From assembly GCA_905178155.1 (NCBI GenBank), contig CAJINV010000001.1, forward strand, positions 8,463,599-8,527,598: a stretch of DNA of 64,000 bases. Reading direction: 5' to 3'. Position numbers and translations under genes: made by a program. Source of the DNA: Amoebophrya sp. A120 (lineage: Eukaryota; Sar; Dinophyceae; Syndiniales; Amoebophryaceae). Shown in pieces: positions 33,720-45,725 of this stretch; the first letter of the stretch is position 1; each line of letters starts with the position of its first letter. The notes below the pieces were generated by a model, which saw only the letters and a list, made by a program, of their open reading frames with translations, was not told where the DNA came from and did no database searches.

Positions 33720-36700
33720 ATGGGGGGCTGCTGCGCAAAAGCGAAGGACCCGGTGGGGTGGCAGCCGGTAGTGGACCTCAGGGATCGGACGAGCCAGCGG
33801 GAGCTGAGATCGAAAAAGTCCGTGCGATATCATACATCACAGATATTCGATGAGGACTATTCATTGGAGAACGAGGTGTGAGTTTGTTTCTCTTGATGCA
33901 ATGATTTCTTGCATTTTTTGTAATGTCGAATCTGCAGGGAGAAAAAACAAAAAGCCTTCGAAACAAAAAAAAGAAGATGCAGAAGATAGCAAAAACTACA
34001 TAAGAAAATAACCTCTCGCACGCCCTGATATACTAAATACAATATCAGGAAGTGCTCGGTAGTGGCTACAACGGGATGGTGAAAGTTTGCGTTTCGCGCG
34101 TGACCGGGGAGCGATGCGCCGTGAAGTCCTTCACGAAGCAAGTTTCGACCACGAGAAGTTCAAAGTCCCCCGGCAGCGACGACGACGACCCGCATCGACA
34201 GCTACTGAAAAACGAGTGCGAGATCTACCTCGCATTAGACCACCCAAACATCGCCCGGTTATGAGAGTGCACAGCTCCCCCTCTCCCTTATTTGTAATGC
34301 AAAATGCCAAATCCATGCCTTGCCTCTAGGCTCTCTCTGCATGACAGATTTCGGAAGCGCAAACAGTACTAGACTAGGCGCATAAATTTGTCATGCGTAG
34401 GCTCCACGTGTGCTGGTGTTTGTATAGCTGTTCAAGCCATACAAATGAGGGGGTGGGGGAGTTGTGCACTCTCATACCGGTTGATCGACTGTTACGAGGA
34501 CCAGTTTTCCATCTACTTTGTGATGGAACTTTGTTCCGGCGGCGAGCTGTACGCGCGGCTGATCGCTCAGAAGCAGTATTCTGAGTCCGATGCACAGGCC
34601 GCGGTGAAGCAGATGCTGCTAGTTATCACAGTAGAGATGAAGAATACAGTAGAGCCATAGAAGTTGTCTTCCAGAAAAAAAATTGATTTGCATTGCGGGC
34701 CATGATCTGCGCCCCTTTTTGTTGTCCGCATATGTTGATACAGGATTTTTTTTGTTGACAGGACTGTGGCAAAAATGTGATTTCTTTTTCTGGCACTCAA
34801 CGGGTTTGCAGCTTTTCTGTAGGATATAAGCTACCAACTATTTGCACCACCACGGTATCGTGCACCGGGACTTGAAGCTGGAAAATTTTCTCTATTGGGC
34901 GGAGGACAGCGACGTGTTGAAAATGATCGATTTCGGCTTTTCCCACGTGCTGAACGACAAAAAGCCCGTGGTTGCGGCCTGCGGCTCGATTTCCTACATG
35001 GCACCGGAAGTGATCGCGTCCGCCGCGGCGGCGCAGGCGGTGGAAAAAGCAGCCAGTTCTACTTCGTATCCCACAGAAAAAAGCTGGCAGGGCATATTTG
35101 TAATGCAAAAATAAATACACGGAAAAATCTGTCATGGGCGGCCTCATAGCATGCTATTTAGGATATGCAATACAAATTTTCTTGTCAATTTATTTTCGCA
35201 TTACAAATATGACCTGCCAGTTTTTTTCTGTGTGATGCTTCGTCGTCGAAGCCCATACCGCCCGCGGCGGAGAAGGAGGACCCGATCACGGACAAGGTCG
35301 ACATGTGGTCCCTGGGGGTGATCTATCCTCAGTAAAAACGTACCCACGCCAGAGTTGTAATGCAGATTTGCAAAGACAGGAAGACTTGTAATGCGCATCC
35401 CCATGAGAGCCATTTCCAATCGTGTTTTGGAATTTGTAATGCTGTAAACAGGATGAGCAGATGGATTTCTGATGCAGCTGGCCTTGCGAACCTGCACTAC
35501 GCTACGGACTGCAGCTTGTGATGCGTGACTCACAAAACTCCTAGGTTTGTGTTGCAAAATCCCCATCCTGACTCTGGTGTGGGTACGTTTTTACTCAGGA
35601 TATGATCACCTTCATGCTTTTATCCGGCTACCCGCCGTTCTCCGGGGGGCACGAGACGGAGCTGCTGTCGAAAATCCAGAATGCGCAGTACGTGATGATA
35701 CCCGAAAGGTGGCACAACGTGTCGGCCAAGGGCCGCGATTTCGTGGAGAAGTTGCTCGTGGTCTCGAAAACGCAGCGCATGACGGCGGAGGACGCGCTGC
35801 ACCACCCGTGGATAACCGAGGCGATCGCGCCCTTGTCGTCCTCCGCCGGGGTGCAATGGGGAACCGACGTGCTCGGCGGCATTCGAGAGTTTGCGACGGC
35901 AAGCCACTTCAAACGGGCATGTTTGAGTATGATGGCCTGGGGACTCACGCCCAAGGAGCGGGCACAGGTAACAAGAAGTTTAGTTGTACTGGTGTGCGAT
36001 GAGCGATCTGCTGTCCTTGGCAGCACGATGTCAGAACTACGCCTAAATTTTTAACTTGTCTCCAGTGCTGGCGTCAAAAACTACTTACGTACCTCGTCGC
36101 CTGTGGGAGTGAGTACTTACTAGACGTCGTTGCAAGAGACTTCTGGGCTCGGCGCCGTCGTATAGTAAGTTTTTACTCTCCCACAGGTCCGCGACTTGTT
36201 CTATGATCTCGACCGGGAAGGGGACGGCTTCGTCACACTCGACGTGTTCAAGGAGGCCTTGCAGGAGCACTACCCCAGTGTCGCCTCGGAGGAAATAGTA
36301 AGGCTTTTTCACGCGGTCGATACGAACCACTCCGGGAAGATTTATTACAACGATTTTCTCGCAACAATGCTCCAGTTCCGGCTCCACGTGCACGAGTCCC
36401 TGCTTCGACACACCTTCAACCAACTAGACGTCGGGCGGTCGGGAAAAATCACCGTGGAGAACTTGGCAACCATACTCGGAAAAACCTTCGAGGGCGCCAC
36501 CGTCGAGGAGTTCATGGATGAAGTCAAAGGTACAAGAACTTCTGCGACTGTATTAGATTGATGTTGTCGGCGGAACCACGGAGGAAAAGCATTTTTTTGA
36601 CCTGTATAAAAATCGCAGCATATAATTAGAACAATGAGCTGCAAGTCGACGACCAATGACAGTTTATTTGAACGGACGATTGCCGCGTTTGTACTAGTTG

Positions 36701-37794
36701 TGTTCTGGAATAACCAAAAAAAGGTGACCGCAACGGCGAGATATCGTACGAAGATTTCTGCAAGTACCTGGGTTGCGATCCGAATTCGAGCAAGTTGATC
36801 GTCGCCGCGGACGCGCTGCGGGGGGTGTCTCGGGAGGTCTACGAGGAGGTGGACCGCAAGCTGGAGCACCAGGAGGAGGTCGTTTCCAAGCTGTATATCC
36901 TGAGTAAAAACGTCCCCACACCAGAGTCAGGATGGGGATTTTGCAACACAAACCTAGGAGTTTTGTGAGTCACGCATGACAAGTTGCACTCCGCAGTGTA
37001 GTGCAGGTTAGCAAGTGCAGCCGCATCACAGATTCATCTGCTCATCCTGTTCACAGCATCACAAATTCCAAAAGACGATTGGAAATGGCTCTCATGGGGA
37101 TGCGCATTACAAGTCTTCCTGTCTTTGCAAATCTTGGTGTGGGGACGTTTTCACTCAGGATACTGTACCAGGAGGAGGAATCCAAATCCACGGTGAACGT
37201 GTATGGTGCTCTCAACTGTTACATTCTCAACTGTTACATATATTTGTGATGCAAGAATGGCAAAACTGAAGAGGGAAGATTGCGCCTTTTGCATGACAGA
37301 TTCGGCACAGATTCCCAGCCTGTTTGGGCCTTCCAGAATTTGTCTTGCGCAGCAGCTTGATCGCGTCGAATCTGATTGCAGTTTTGCATGACAAATCGTG
37401 TAACAGTTGAGAATGTAACGTTTGAGAACGCCATAACGTGGGCGGGGAGCAGACGGCCCAACAGATAAAGCAGACCGTTTCGGGCAGTACGTGGCCGCGG
37501 GAGGAGAGCAAGCTCGGCACGGCCGCGAAGGTCGCCGGGGAGCAGCAGGCGGCGCAGCTGGGGCTGGCGCACCACCACGGGCCCGAACGACAACCCTCGA
37601 AATCGGGGCTGGTGCCGCCGCCCCAGCTCGGACCGTCCGCGATTCTCGCAGTGTCAAGCAGGGACCATTTGTCGAGGGACAAAATATCCGGGACCGTCAT
37701 GAGTCGGAAGAGCGGTTCGAAAAACACCCCCACCAAAGTTGAGGAGGTACCGGTGGCGTTCGACCCGACAAAGGAGGACGATACGCGGATATAA
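33720..37794 (+). CDS. Calcium-dependent protein kinase (CDPK) with N-terminal acylation signal
   Basis: Eleven coding pieces encode 695 residues after removal of five introners (E1, F1, D2, D3, G1) and four other introns. It starts MGGCCAKAK, with Gly2 for myristoylation and Cys4/Cys5 for palmitoylation, so membrane attachment is likely. Kinase motifs in order: glycine loop LGSGYNGMV, CAVKSF, HPNIARLIDCYED, HRDLKLEN, DFGFS, YMAPEV and WSLGVITFMLLSGYPPF. A junction-like segment KRACLSMMAWGLTPKERAQ follows, then four EF-hand-like loops: DREGDGFVTLDV, DTNHSGKIYYND, DVGRSGKITVEN and GDRNGEISYED. All lack Glu at position 12, and the last lacks a clear Asp at position 1, so calcium affinity may be reduced. 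A Gln- and Lys-rich tail of about 140 residues follows. An insert of about 40 residues (AAAAQAVEKAA...) sits after the APE motif. The intron at about 34622-34829 has no clean GT-AG solution in frame. Confidence 0.93.
34260..34476. mobile_element. Introner E1 (family E)
   Basis: A 217-bp element with ends TATGAGAGTGCACAGCTCCC and the inverse GGGAGTTGTGCACTCTCATA. The direct repeat is CCGGT. Excision restores HPNIARLIDCYED in the kinase domain. It contains TTTGTAATGC and TTTGTCATGC boxes. Confidence 0.94.
35067..35237. mobile_element. Introner F1 (family F)
   Basis: A 171-bp element with ends TATCCCACAGAAAAAAGCTG and the inverse CAGTTTTTTTCTGTGTGATG. The direct repeat is CTTCG. The inverted repeat is long (about 45 bp) and includes ATATTTGTAATGC near both ends. 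Excision gives SSTSSSKPIPP in frame. Confidence 0.93.
35324..35602. mobile_element. Introner D2 (family D)
   Basis: A 279-bp element with ends TATCCTCAGTAAAAACGTAC and the inverse GTACGTTTTTACTCAGGATA. The direct repeat is TGATC. Excision restores the conserved kinase sequence WSLGVITFML, strong evidence that the element is spliced out. Confidence 0.96.
36896..37162. mobile_element. Introner D3 (family D)
   Basis: A 267-bp element with ends TATCCTGAGTAAAAACGTCC and the inverse GGGACGTTTTCACTCAGGATA. The direct repeat is CTGTA. Excision gives VSKLYQEEESK in frame. The interior has several GCAT-ACAA boxes shared with D2 in the opposite sense. Confidence 0.94.
37202..37435. mobile_element. Introner G1 (family G)
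   Basis: A 234-bp element with inverted ends of about 37 bp, starting TATGGTGCTCTCAACTGTTA and ending GTTTGAGAACGCCATA. The direct repeat is ACGTG. Excision gives STVNVGGEQ in the kinase tail. Only one copy is in the window. Confidence 0.93.
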
Positions 37795-39264
37795 TGACAG
37801 GGGTCGACGTCGCATCAACATCTCTTTATACATAAATGTGTTTTGCTTTGAAAATAGAGTCAATAGGTACAACCGTTGTACGTGGTGAACAGAAATTTCA
37901 AAGTTCTTCGTCACACGAAAAACAAATACAATCGCAAAAGTTTATCGCTCATTTCTAAAAAAACAATCCAAAAAACCTCCTTGTAATTTGCATACCAATA
38001 GATCGCGATGATGCACGGTGCAAGAACGGCACCGCAGCAATGAGTATCGATTTTATAGTATGGTAAGTCACAGTATTGTTCAAGAGTACAGGGCACGAAA
38101 ATATTGGAATTTTCCAGTTGATTTTTGATTGGCAAAAGAGCGTGATGCGATTCGGTCACCCTTCTACCGGGGTGAGGTGCAGATCGTTTTTTCACCGAAG
38201 ATCTAGGGCCTTTGCCGGACGCACAGTGTTGTCCAGTTTTCTGTTTGCTCTTTAGTAAATAAAGTATGCGCAAGCCAAGCTATATCTCGCAGACACGCGT
38301 CTGACGTGCTAGGCGTCGAAAGCATTTCTTTTGGCTGCATCCTCGTCAACTCGAAATGCTTGACTCGGCTACTTTTCGTTTCGAGGACGTAAGTAGTAGA
38401 GGATTTGCAGTTTACGATTTTTTTTTGGGCTCACTACTTCTCTTTTTTTCGCTCTTTGTGGACAGATTTTCTGTACTATTGGAACCAGGACATCTTGGAT
38501 TTTGCTATTTCCACGCGAGTGCAGAATCAAAAAGGAGAAAGAACATGTACACTACGGAGTGCTGAAATTATTTTGATCCCTCAGGGCACTGGAACCACGC
38601 ACAAGAGCGTGTTAGGTTTTGAGGCTCGTGGTTGGCACGGGCAGTGTCATTTGTTCGAGTTTTGAGGCAAAGAAATATTATTTGCATTGCCAGAAATCTT
38701 GATCGCAAAAGTCTTTCTTCAACACTGCCAACATCGGTGCCAAAATGCGGTTCTGAGTTTGGAAAAAAATACTCGTGTATCTCAGAATCCTGGTGATCAA
38801 TTATTTTTTGCCATTGGAGATCTGCAATCGAGATCGCCTGCGAAACAAATTTTCAGAGATCAATAGAATGCGCTAGATCACGTAGTTATACAAAGAGAAG
38901 AGAAGATCGATCCCCCTTCATTTTCATGCGATCTTTTTCCTGTCATTTTTTTCTACAGTCTCATGTGCTACCCCTGCTCTAGATAGACGTTTCTCCCCAC
39001 CACGGCGCTTTTTGTGCGTGCCAACATGCGCATCCTAGGTTTTCGACATGTTCCCCGCATGACGCAGCCCTGCTAGTCGTTATTGAGGGCTTGACAAAGC
39101 TGTTTTTTGATGATGAGCGCAAGTACCACAAGAATAATGAAACAAGCAACATTTTTTACAATACTGACAATGAGCCGCGACTACAAAGTGGCTCTGCCAA
39201 GATTTGGCTAACGCACCAAACATTCTTTGTTTTTTAGTTTTTCCCCAGTGATCCACTAGACCGC
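37795..39264. other. Intergenic region
   Basis: AT-rich, 1.47 kb. The few frames are short and show no motifs. No repeat is recognised. Confidence 0.55.
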
Positions 39265-42200
39265 ATGAGCAAAGTTAGGAAAATAAGAGAAAGCACGACA
39301 CCGAGCAAGAAGAGCACGAGAAGAATACCCCGGGCGAGGCATGTGTATGAGCACAGTATAGTTTACGACGACAACAGCCGATCCTCTACTCGGAACAGCA
39401 GCACAAAGAGCGACAGCACTACAGTGTCGTCTAGAACAAGGCTACGATCGAATACAACACCCGATGGCGCGACCACGCGCTGCAAAAATATTAGCAAGAA
39501 AAAGAAAATAAAGAAGACGGTGGTGACCACCACGGACATATCGTTATCAGGTGGAAAAAACAACACAAAGAAGAAAAAAACCTCTTATCCCGCGAACAGC
39601 ATCATACCCGAAAATAACGACAGCGAGGAGCAGGAGTTACTGGATTCGGAAGATCTCGACCTGATCGAAAGATTCGAAAACCTTCCCCCGATGTCGGTGG
39701 AGGTCGACCACGCGTATCTGGAAGACTTCTTCAACGAAGATATTGCCGACGACGACGCCCCTGCTTTGGGCGACGACGGGTTCGACGTTCCCGGCGCTCC
39801 TGGCACAAAACCGGAGCAGGATGTTGAACAGGAGGACAGGCAAAACGCAGGGCAGTTGTTCGAGGAAAGGCAAGAAACGGACCACTACGGGGCTGCTGGT
39901 TCCGACGGCGACGAGCAGATGGTGGGTGAAGTAGATGAACAGGAGCTGGAACAAGTAGATCAAAATAATGATGCCGACGGGGGTGCACAGGAAGAAGAAA
40001 ACGAAGATGCGCGTGCAAGCAGTTTTGCTCCTGGTGAACATGATATGGAAGACCTATTCGAGATTGCGGATCAACCGTTGGACCATGACGAGGAAAATGC
40101 GCGAGAAGACGACTTCGCTTTCGCCGATCCAGAGGGTAGAATTGATGCTGGGGACGATAAAGACCTGTTCGGGAACGATTTGGACGATTTGGCTCCCCAA
40201 GACGCAGTTGCCACACCGTTGGACGAGGACGCTGGCCGCGAGGAAGAAGTTGGTCAAGAAAATATGGAAAAGTGCGACGACGTCGAGGTTGCTGGACGGC
40301 GCGATCTATCAAACGCCGAACAAAACTTTTTTGAAGAGGAACAGCCGGTAGAGGAAAAGAAGCCTAACAAGAGCAATTACGACGGTGAGAAGATCGCGAT
40401 TGTGAACAAGAGCAACGAGGAAGGTCTTGTGGCTGACGCAGCAGCTACTGCTTCTATGGACGATGTTGAAAATAATTGCGAGGTGTCACAACGACCGGAG
40501 AACCAGCAAGTTGCAGCTGTTCATCCGGAAGTTGAGGACGATGAATTGGATGAGTTGTTCAGGGACGATGACACAAAGGACCTGCCGCTGGTGGATCTCG
40601 ACGACCCGCTGCTAGCGATGGATCTTCACGACTCTGAGGAAAAAGAGCCGCAGTTTTCATCGGTCGACGTTCAACAGCAGTACAACCTGGGCCTCGACTC
40701 CCTTGAGGGCGATCACCGGGGCTCGCCGGAGCTCACGTCACAGAGCAGTAGTGCAGGACCGAAGAAAAACGTAGACCCGAGCAGTTCAATATTCCAGAAA
40801 AACGAGCAGATCGGCGGCTCCTCCTCCTCCCGCGCTCGAAACACGAATGCTGGCGCAGCTTCATCGTCTCCTTCTGCTGCCAACAGCAACAAGCGGAAGT
40901 CGAGTCGGAAACAGAACCCGGTTATTGCAGCAGAGTCGGAGAAGAGTAAGAAACAGAAGGTGGAACAAACAAGCCAGGGCGGCGGGAAAGGTGACTGGAC
41001 GCTCCATCACGTAGTTGACGACGACAACAGTTCGGGCATCTTTGGGGGCGAAAATCGAGAACAATCCCCAAACGAGGACCCAGATGAAGGCGCGGAGGTG
41101 GACGACCCGCTTTCCTTTCTGGAGGAACAGCAAAACAAGCCGAAGAACGCGAAGGTCAAGCCAAAGACCGCGAATAAGGCGGCGAATCCGAAGCGGAAGC
41201 CGGCGAAAAAACCCAAGAAGGACATCACGGGCGGGAATTATAATGGCAGCCAGAGTGGTGCCCTCGTGCTCGTCGCAAATGACAACCAAGACGACGGAGT
41301 GGAGCACGAAAACAACCAACTCGCGGTCCTTTCACAGGAGAACATGATGAAGCCTTGGGAGGGCGAAGTCGACGAGTCCCTGCCGCTGCAGGAACAGCGG
41401 TTGCTCCACCGGGAGCGTACGCAGGCTAAGTTTTCCCTCTACTCCAAAACAAGCAACATCGTCCCCAAGGCGAAATCCGGATTCGAGCTTTGGCTCGAAG
41501 AAGAGGGCTACCTGCACGACGACCCCGAAGCCGCCTGGAAAGCCTGCCCCGACCAGGCGCAGTACTTCGCCAGAGCGAAGGACGACGTGAACAGGTACAC
41601 TCGTCTCTTCATACGTTTCTTGAAAGCTCGTTGTTGATGGGATTTATTGTCCTCGCTTGGCTTCAAACTCAAGAGTGAATTTCCATTTTTTTTCACTTTC
41701 CGACTTTTGCCACGGAAATCAATTGCAGGACCACGATGACGTGTACAACATCTGTCAGAAATGAAACCAAAAAACAGGTATGAGGAAGAACTGAACGAAG
41801 TCCACGGAGTGCGCAAGGACGCGATGTTCTCTTTGATTATGCTTGCTGGAAAGCGTTCCAAGAATAAGGGCGCGCCCGCGAGCAAAGCCCAGGAACAATT
41901 GGTTGTCCAGGAACCCGACGAATTCGCAAATCTCTTCGGCAACACCGGGGCGGAGGCAGGAAGGTATAGAAAAGTGTCAACATCTTCCAGTGCAGCTGAT
42001 GCAAACGCAGCATTAACTTTTTGTCCAAACCACGGCCGATGAGGAGCTTTCAAGTAATATCTGTAGATCTTTACAACTTCACAACTTCACAACTTTCAGA
42101 TCCAGTTTCTCTTTTCATCCGAGCGTTTTACTTTTACAACTTTCTTCTAACAAACCCACAGCTCCGGAAATGTGGAGAATAACAACGAGGAAGAAGAAAA

Positions 42201-43023
42201 TGCGCTGGCCATGTTCGGGGAGGACCCGCAACCGGCGGACAACAACGACGTGTCCGGCAACAACGGACCGGTCGCGCAAGTCCGTCTCGACGAGAACGGC
42301 GAGATCGTGATTGAGGACAATTTGAACATGGAAAACGGACAGATCGTCGACGCCAAGGACAACAACATGCAGCTCCCCGAGCACTCCCTCCTGGCCAACA
42401 TGGCGAACCTGGGCAGCAACCACAAGCGGAGGAAGGCGGCGCAGAAGTGGACCGTCGAGGACACGAAGAAATTTTACGAGGCGGTGTCCGCGTTTGGCTA
42501 CGACCTGGTGCTGATCGGCTCCGTGTTCCCGCAGAAAACTGCTGCGCAAGTGAAGGCAAAGTACACGCAGGAGATGAAGAAGAACCCGGATCTGATGGAC
42601 GGGGCCTTCATGGAAAAGAAGGACTGCAAGAAGTTCTTCGAGAAGGAGAAGTGGAAGATCGACGAGTCCAAGCACTGGCGGCCGCCGCTCGCGAACGGCA
42701 GTCCGGAGGAGGAGATGAAGGCGCTGGAAAACGGGGCGGCGGACGACTTTACCAGCGGCGACTTCTTCCAGGACATGGGGTTGGAAAACACCAGCGGCCT
42801 CTTCGGCGGCTCGCCCTTCATCAACCCGGCCTCCAGCTCGCGGTTCGGGCCGCCCACTGCGCAGGGCGGGCCGAAGAAGCGCTTCGCGCCGCCCGGCCAA
42901 CAGGTGGGGTTGCCGGTGTCAACCTCGGCCGCGCGACCAGCGGTTGCTCCGCCACCCGCTCCGAAACCGGACACCGACGCCGACTTGTTCGATGCGCTAT
43001 TTTACGATGGGGCAACAGGATGA
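39265..43023 (+). CDS. BDP1: TFIIIB subunit B'' (BDP1-like), with SANT/Myb domain and long acidic N-terminus
   Basis: Three exons (39265-41594, 41778-41963, 42162-43023) join in consistent GT-AG phases to 1125 residues. The diagnostic part is in exon 3: VRLDENGEIVIEDN, then a SANT domain around residues 930-990 (KWTVEDTKKFYEAVSAFGYDL, IGSVFPQKTAAQVKAKY), the arrangement of BDP1. BDP1 with BRF and TBP forms TFIIIB, which recruits RNA polymerase III to tRNA and 5S genes. The first 40 residues are basic; about 600 following residues are very rich in Asp, Glu and Asn and probably disordered. Basic patches (KPKTANKAANPKRKPAKKPKK) may be nuclear signals. The segment FELWLEEEGYLHDDPEAAWKAC before exon 2 is conserved-looking but not assigned. 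The C-terminus is Pro-rich and ends in an acidic helix DADLFDALFYD. Confidence 0.87.
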
Positions 43024-45353
43024 CGGAGGACGGACGGTGCGAGTTTGGTGTGATCACGTTGATGAAATGACTTTGAGTATAGCGACAATGAGTAATGAGT
43101 GATATTTGCTCGATGGTACAATAAGGATTCGCTTTCTGGTAGCAAGCGCGCAGAGATTAACTTGCCACTACGTACTGGCGGAAACAGCAGAGACGAGCAC
43201 GGATCTAGGTTAGCGTTGTGACCAAGAAGGAAAAGCAGCTTTTTCCATCGTAAATGGAGCAAGATTGTATAGCAAGTGTTCGCCACTTTTACTGATGACT
43301 CCAGACCTGCACCTGCCGCCGCTCAAGATTTCGTCAGAGCAAGTGCGCTGGTTTTGGCTGCGTGATTTCCTTCGAGTTCGTTTCAGATCGCTGCACTGCA
43401 AGAGGGGCGCGCCCTTCCGTGCGGGCCGCGAGTTGTCGGGGTCTCTAGCGGAAGGGTCGCGATCTCCGGCCTCCATCGGAGAAGGCGCGGGCCCGAGGTG
43501 TAGCGCCCCGGCAGCGGCGCGCGCATTTCGGGGCTGGGGCGGAGCTATGCCGCGGCGGGCGGCGTAGCTGGCGCGGAAGGCCGAGGGCGCGGGAGCCGCT
43601 GCCACTTTGCTGGGGCGCCTATTCGCGACAGGGCGGGCCCGGCGCGCCAGAACTTTGCAGAAGCGGCCCCGGCGCTGCTCCGAGGGGTGGCCACGCTCCA
43701 CACGGATCTGCTGCGCGAGACAGGTAGAAACGGACCTACTGCGCGAGTTGAGCCCAGCGGCGTGGGCACCAGGCTGCCGGTGTGCCCGGTCGTGGGCATC
43801 GCGTTGGGCGATGCTGAGGCCATGGGCCGGCCCCTTTCGGTGTTGGAAGTGCGTTTGAGGGAGAGCGTTTTTGTTGGCCTGTGCCGCGATGTGGGGCTGC
43901 CGGCGGACGTAGGGGCGCCGCGACTGGGAAGGCCGCAGCAACTACTGGCCAGGATCGACGAAGAACGAGATGGGCGCGCTGTAGTTGTGTGGGATTCGGA
44001 TGTCGGTGCGTGCTGCTCTGGAGGAAAACCCCCGCAAGCGCGAACCTCCGCCGAAGCGGCGCCGTTCCTACTGCGGACCACTGGCCTGGCCAACACGCTC
44101 AACCGCCTCGCCTTGGGGCATTCGAAGGGGCCCCGGGGCAAGCTTTCTAAGGTCTGCGCCCGCCTCTGCGGGCAGGGCGGCCGGCGCGTTATTACCCCGA
44201 CCCCCTGGCCCGGGCGTGCGCCCGCCGGCAAGGCCCAGGCCCCGGCAGAGCTTGGCGCCGCGCGTGCGCGCCCATGAAAGAGTCGCCGGAGAGCGTACTT
44301 GCCAAGACCCTGACCGAAGCCGCAGCCGAAGCAATCGCGGACGGCGCCAATAACAAGACGCGCCGAAGCAGAGCGGTTCCGGTGCAGGATCTACCCAATT
44401 ACTGGGCGAGGTGCCGGGCCATTCCGGTGGCGGTGCCGAGATCTGGAACGGGGGAGGCCCCCCCCTTTGAGAGGACCGGCGCCGCCGCCGGGGAATCTGT
44501 ATGCTTGCTGCTTGCATTTCATGCAGCGCAGCTTTTTTCTAGATTCGGCGGGCCGGCCCGGGGGCTTGCCAGCTGGCCCAGGCGCCCATCCCCCATCGCC
44601 CGCCGGCGCACTCCAAAGCACTGTCGCGCTTCTACCCTTAGCGCAGTGCGTGCCCCTGGCGCTTCTTAGCGTTGCCCTTCATATAGAAAGCGGCGCGGTG
44701 GCGGGGCATGCTGCGAGCCGTGATGGAAGACGGACGAAGGCCAGTTGCGTGTGAGTGCGCCTGCGCATGTCGGAGTTTGTTGCAAAAGGGCCGGCGCGCA
44801 GTCTCCGCCGCCGATTCTAGTCATTCTAAAAATTTCGCCCGTCGCACTTCTGCGACCCACAAAAGTGCTGACTCGCCTGTGTTCCAAGAAGCTACATGTT
44901 AGTCCACAAGGACGTCGCGCAATCGTGTAGTAAGTTCTGAGCCGCTGGAAGTATAGTGAAAATCTGCTACAGCAAAAACATTTGAGGAAAATTCACTTGG
45001 TGACGAATTTCTGTTTTCAGTTCTACTCTCAAAGGACAAAATGTAAATGAAATCGCCAAGAATGGAGCACGGCGCCACGATGGATGCGCGCTTTCTTAAA
45101 TGTCAATGTTGATCCTCATGACACTAAGATCGAGATCATCATGCCGAAACTGAGCGCATCTTCGCCTCAATTTCTCTAGATCACTCGGACACGACTGAAC
45201 TTAAGCATAAAACTCACAGGACCTCTGGCATTCACCATGAGTAGTGTTCTTTTTTTCAACTGTTTAGAAGACCCCACGGTGTAGTGCTCAAAGTCAATAA
45301 CACGTTCAAATACACGACTTTCTACGCAACTTCCAAAACAACCAGAAATCAAT
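43024..45353. other. Gene-free spacer with a GC-rich block at about 43340-44760
   Basis: The GC-rich block is open in several frames on both strands (for example 43210-43941 minus and 43687-44277 plus), which reflects composition. Predicted peptides are Arg/Pro/Ala-rich without motifs. The sides of the block are AT-rich. I see no tandem repeat inside it. Its composition resembles 13392-14300. Confidence 0.5.
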
Positions 45354-45725
45354 ATGGCGGGTACGGACGCTCGCATGATATTTGTGGGCGGGCTCCATGA
45401 GGAGGTGACCGAGGAGTCCCTACGACAGGCATTTCTGCCCTTCGGCGAGATCAAGGAGTGCAAGATACCAAAACGAGAAGGGAAGACCCGGGGCTTCGGC
45501 TTTGTAGAGTACGAGGATGAGGAGGATGCGAAAGCGGCCATCGACAACATGGACCAATCAGAGTTCTTCGGGAAAACACTGGTCGTGAACACGTCGAAGT
45601 CCCAAGCGCTCGGACAGACGGCGCAGCGCATGACAAAGCCGGTATGGGCGGACGACATCCTGCACGGGCAAATGCTGCAGCGGGGCTTGGGACTGCAGAA
45701 GGGGAAATTGCGGTGTCTCGCATAG
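45354..45725 (+). CDS. Small RRM protein resembling the RNA-binding domain of cyclophilin E (PPIE)
   Basis: 123 residues, one RRM: RNP2 is MIFVGGL and RNP1 is TRGFGFVEY. The pattern EEVTEESLRQAFLPFGEIK, then AAIDNMDQSEFFGKTLVVN and KPVWADD, follows the N-terminal RRM of PPIE, a spliceosome-associated isomerase. No cyclophilin domain follows before the stop. Either this is a stand-alone RRM, or an intron near the end (around GLQKG) was missed. The start ATG follows an AT-rich leader and is the first in frame. Confidence 0.85.
   Translation: MAGTDARMIFVGGLHEEVTEESLRQAFLPFGEIKECKIPKREGKTRGFGFVEYEDEEDAKAAIDNMDQSEFFGKTLVVNTSKSQALGQTAQRMTKPVWADDILHGQMLQRGLGLQKGKLRCLA

Noticed and set aside
43545-44231. 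228-codon minus-strand frame in the GC-rich block
   Set aside because: Overlaps other open frames on both strands; Arg/Pro/Ser-rich with no motif.
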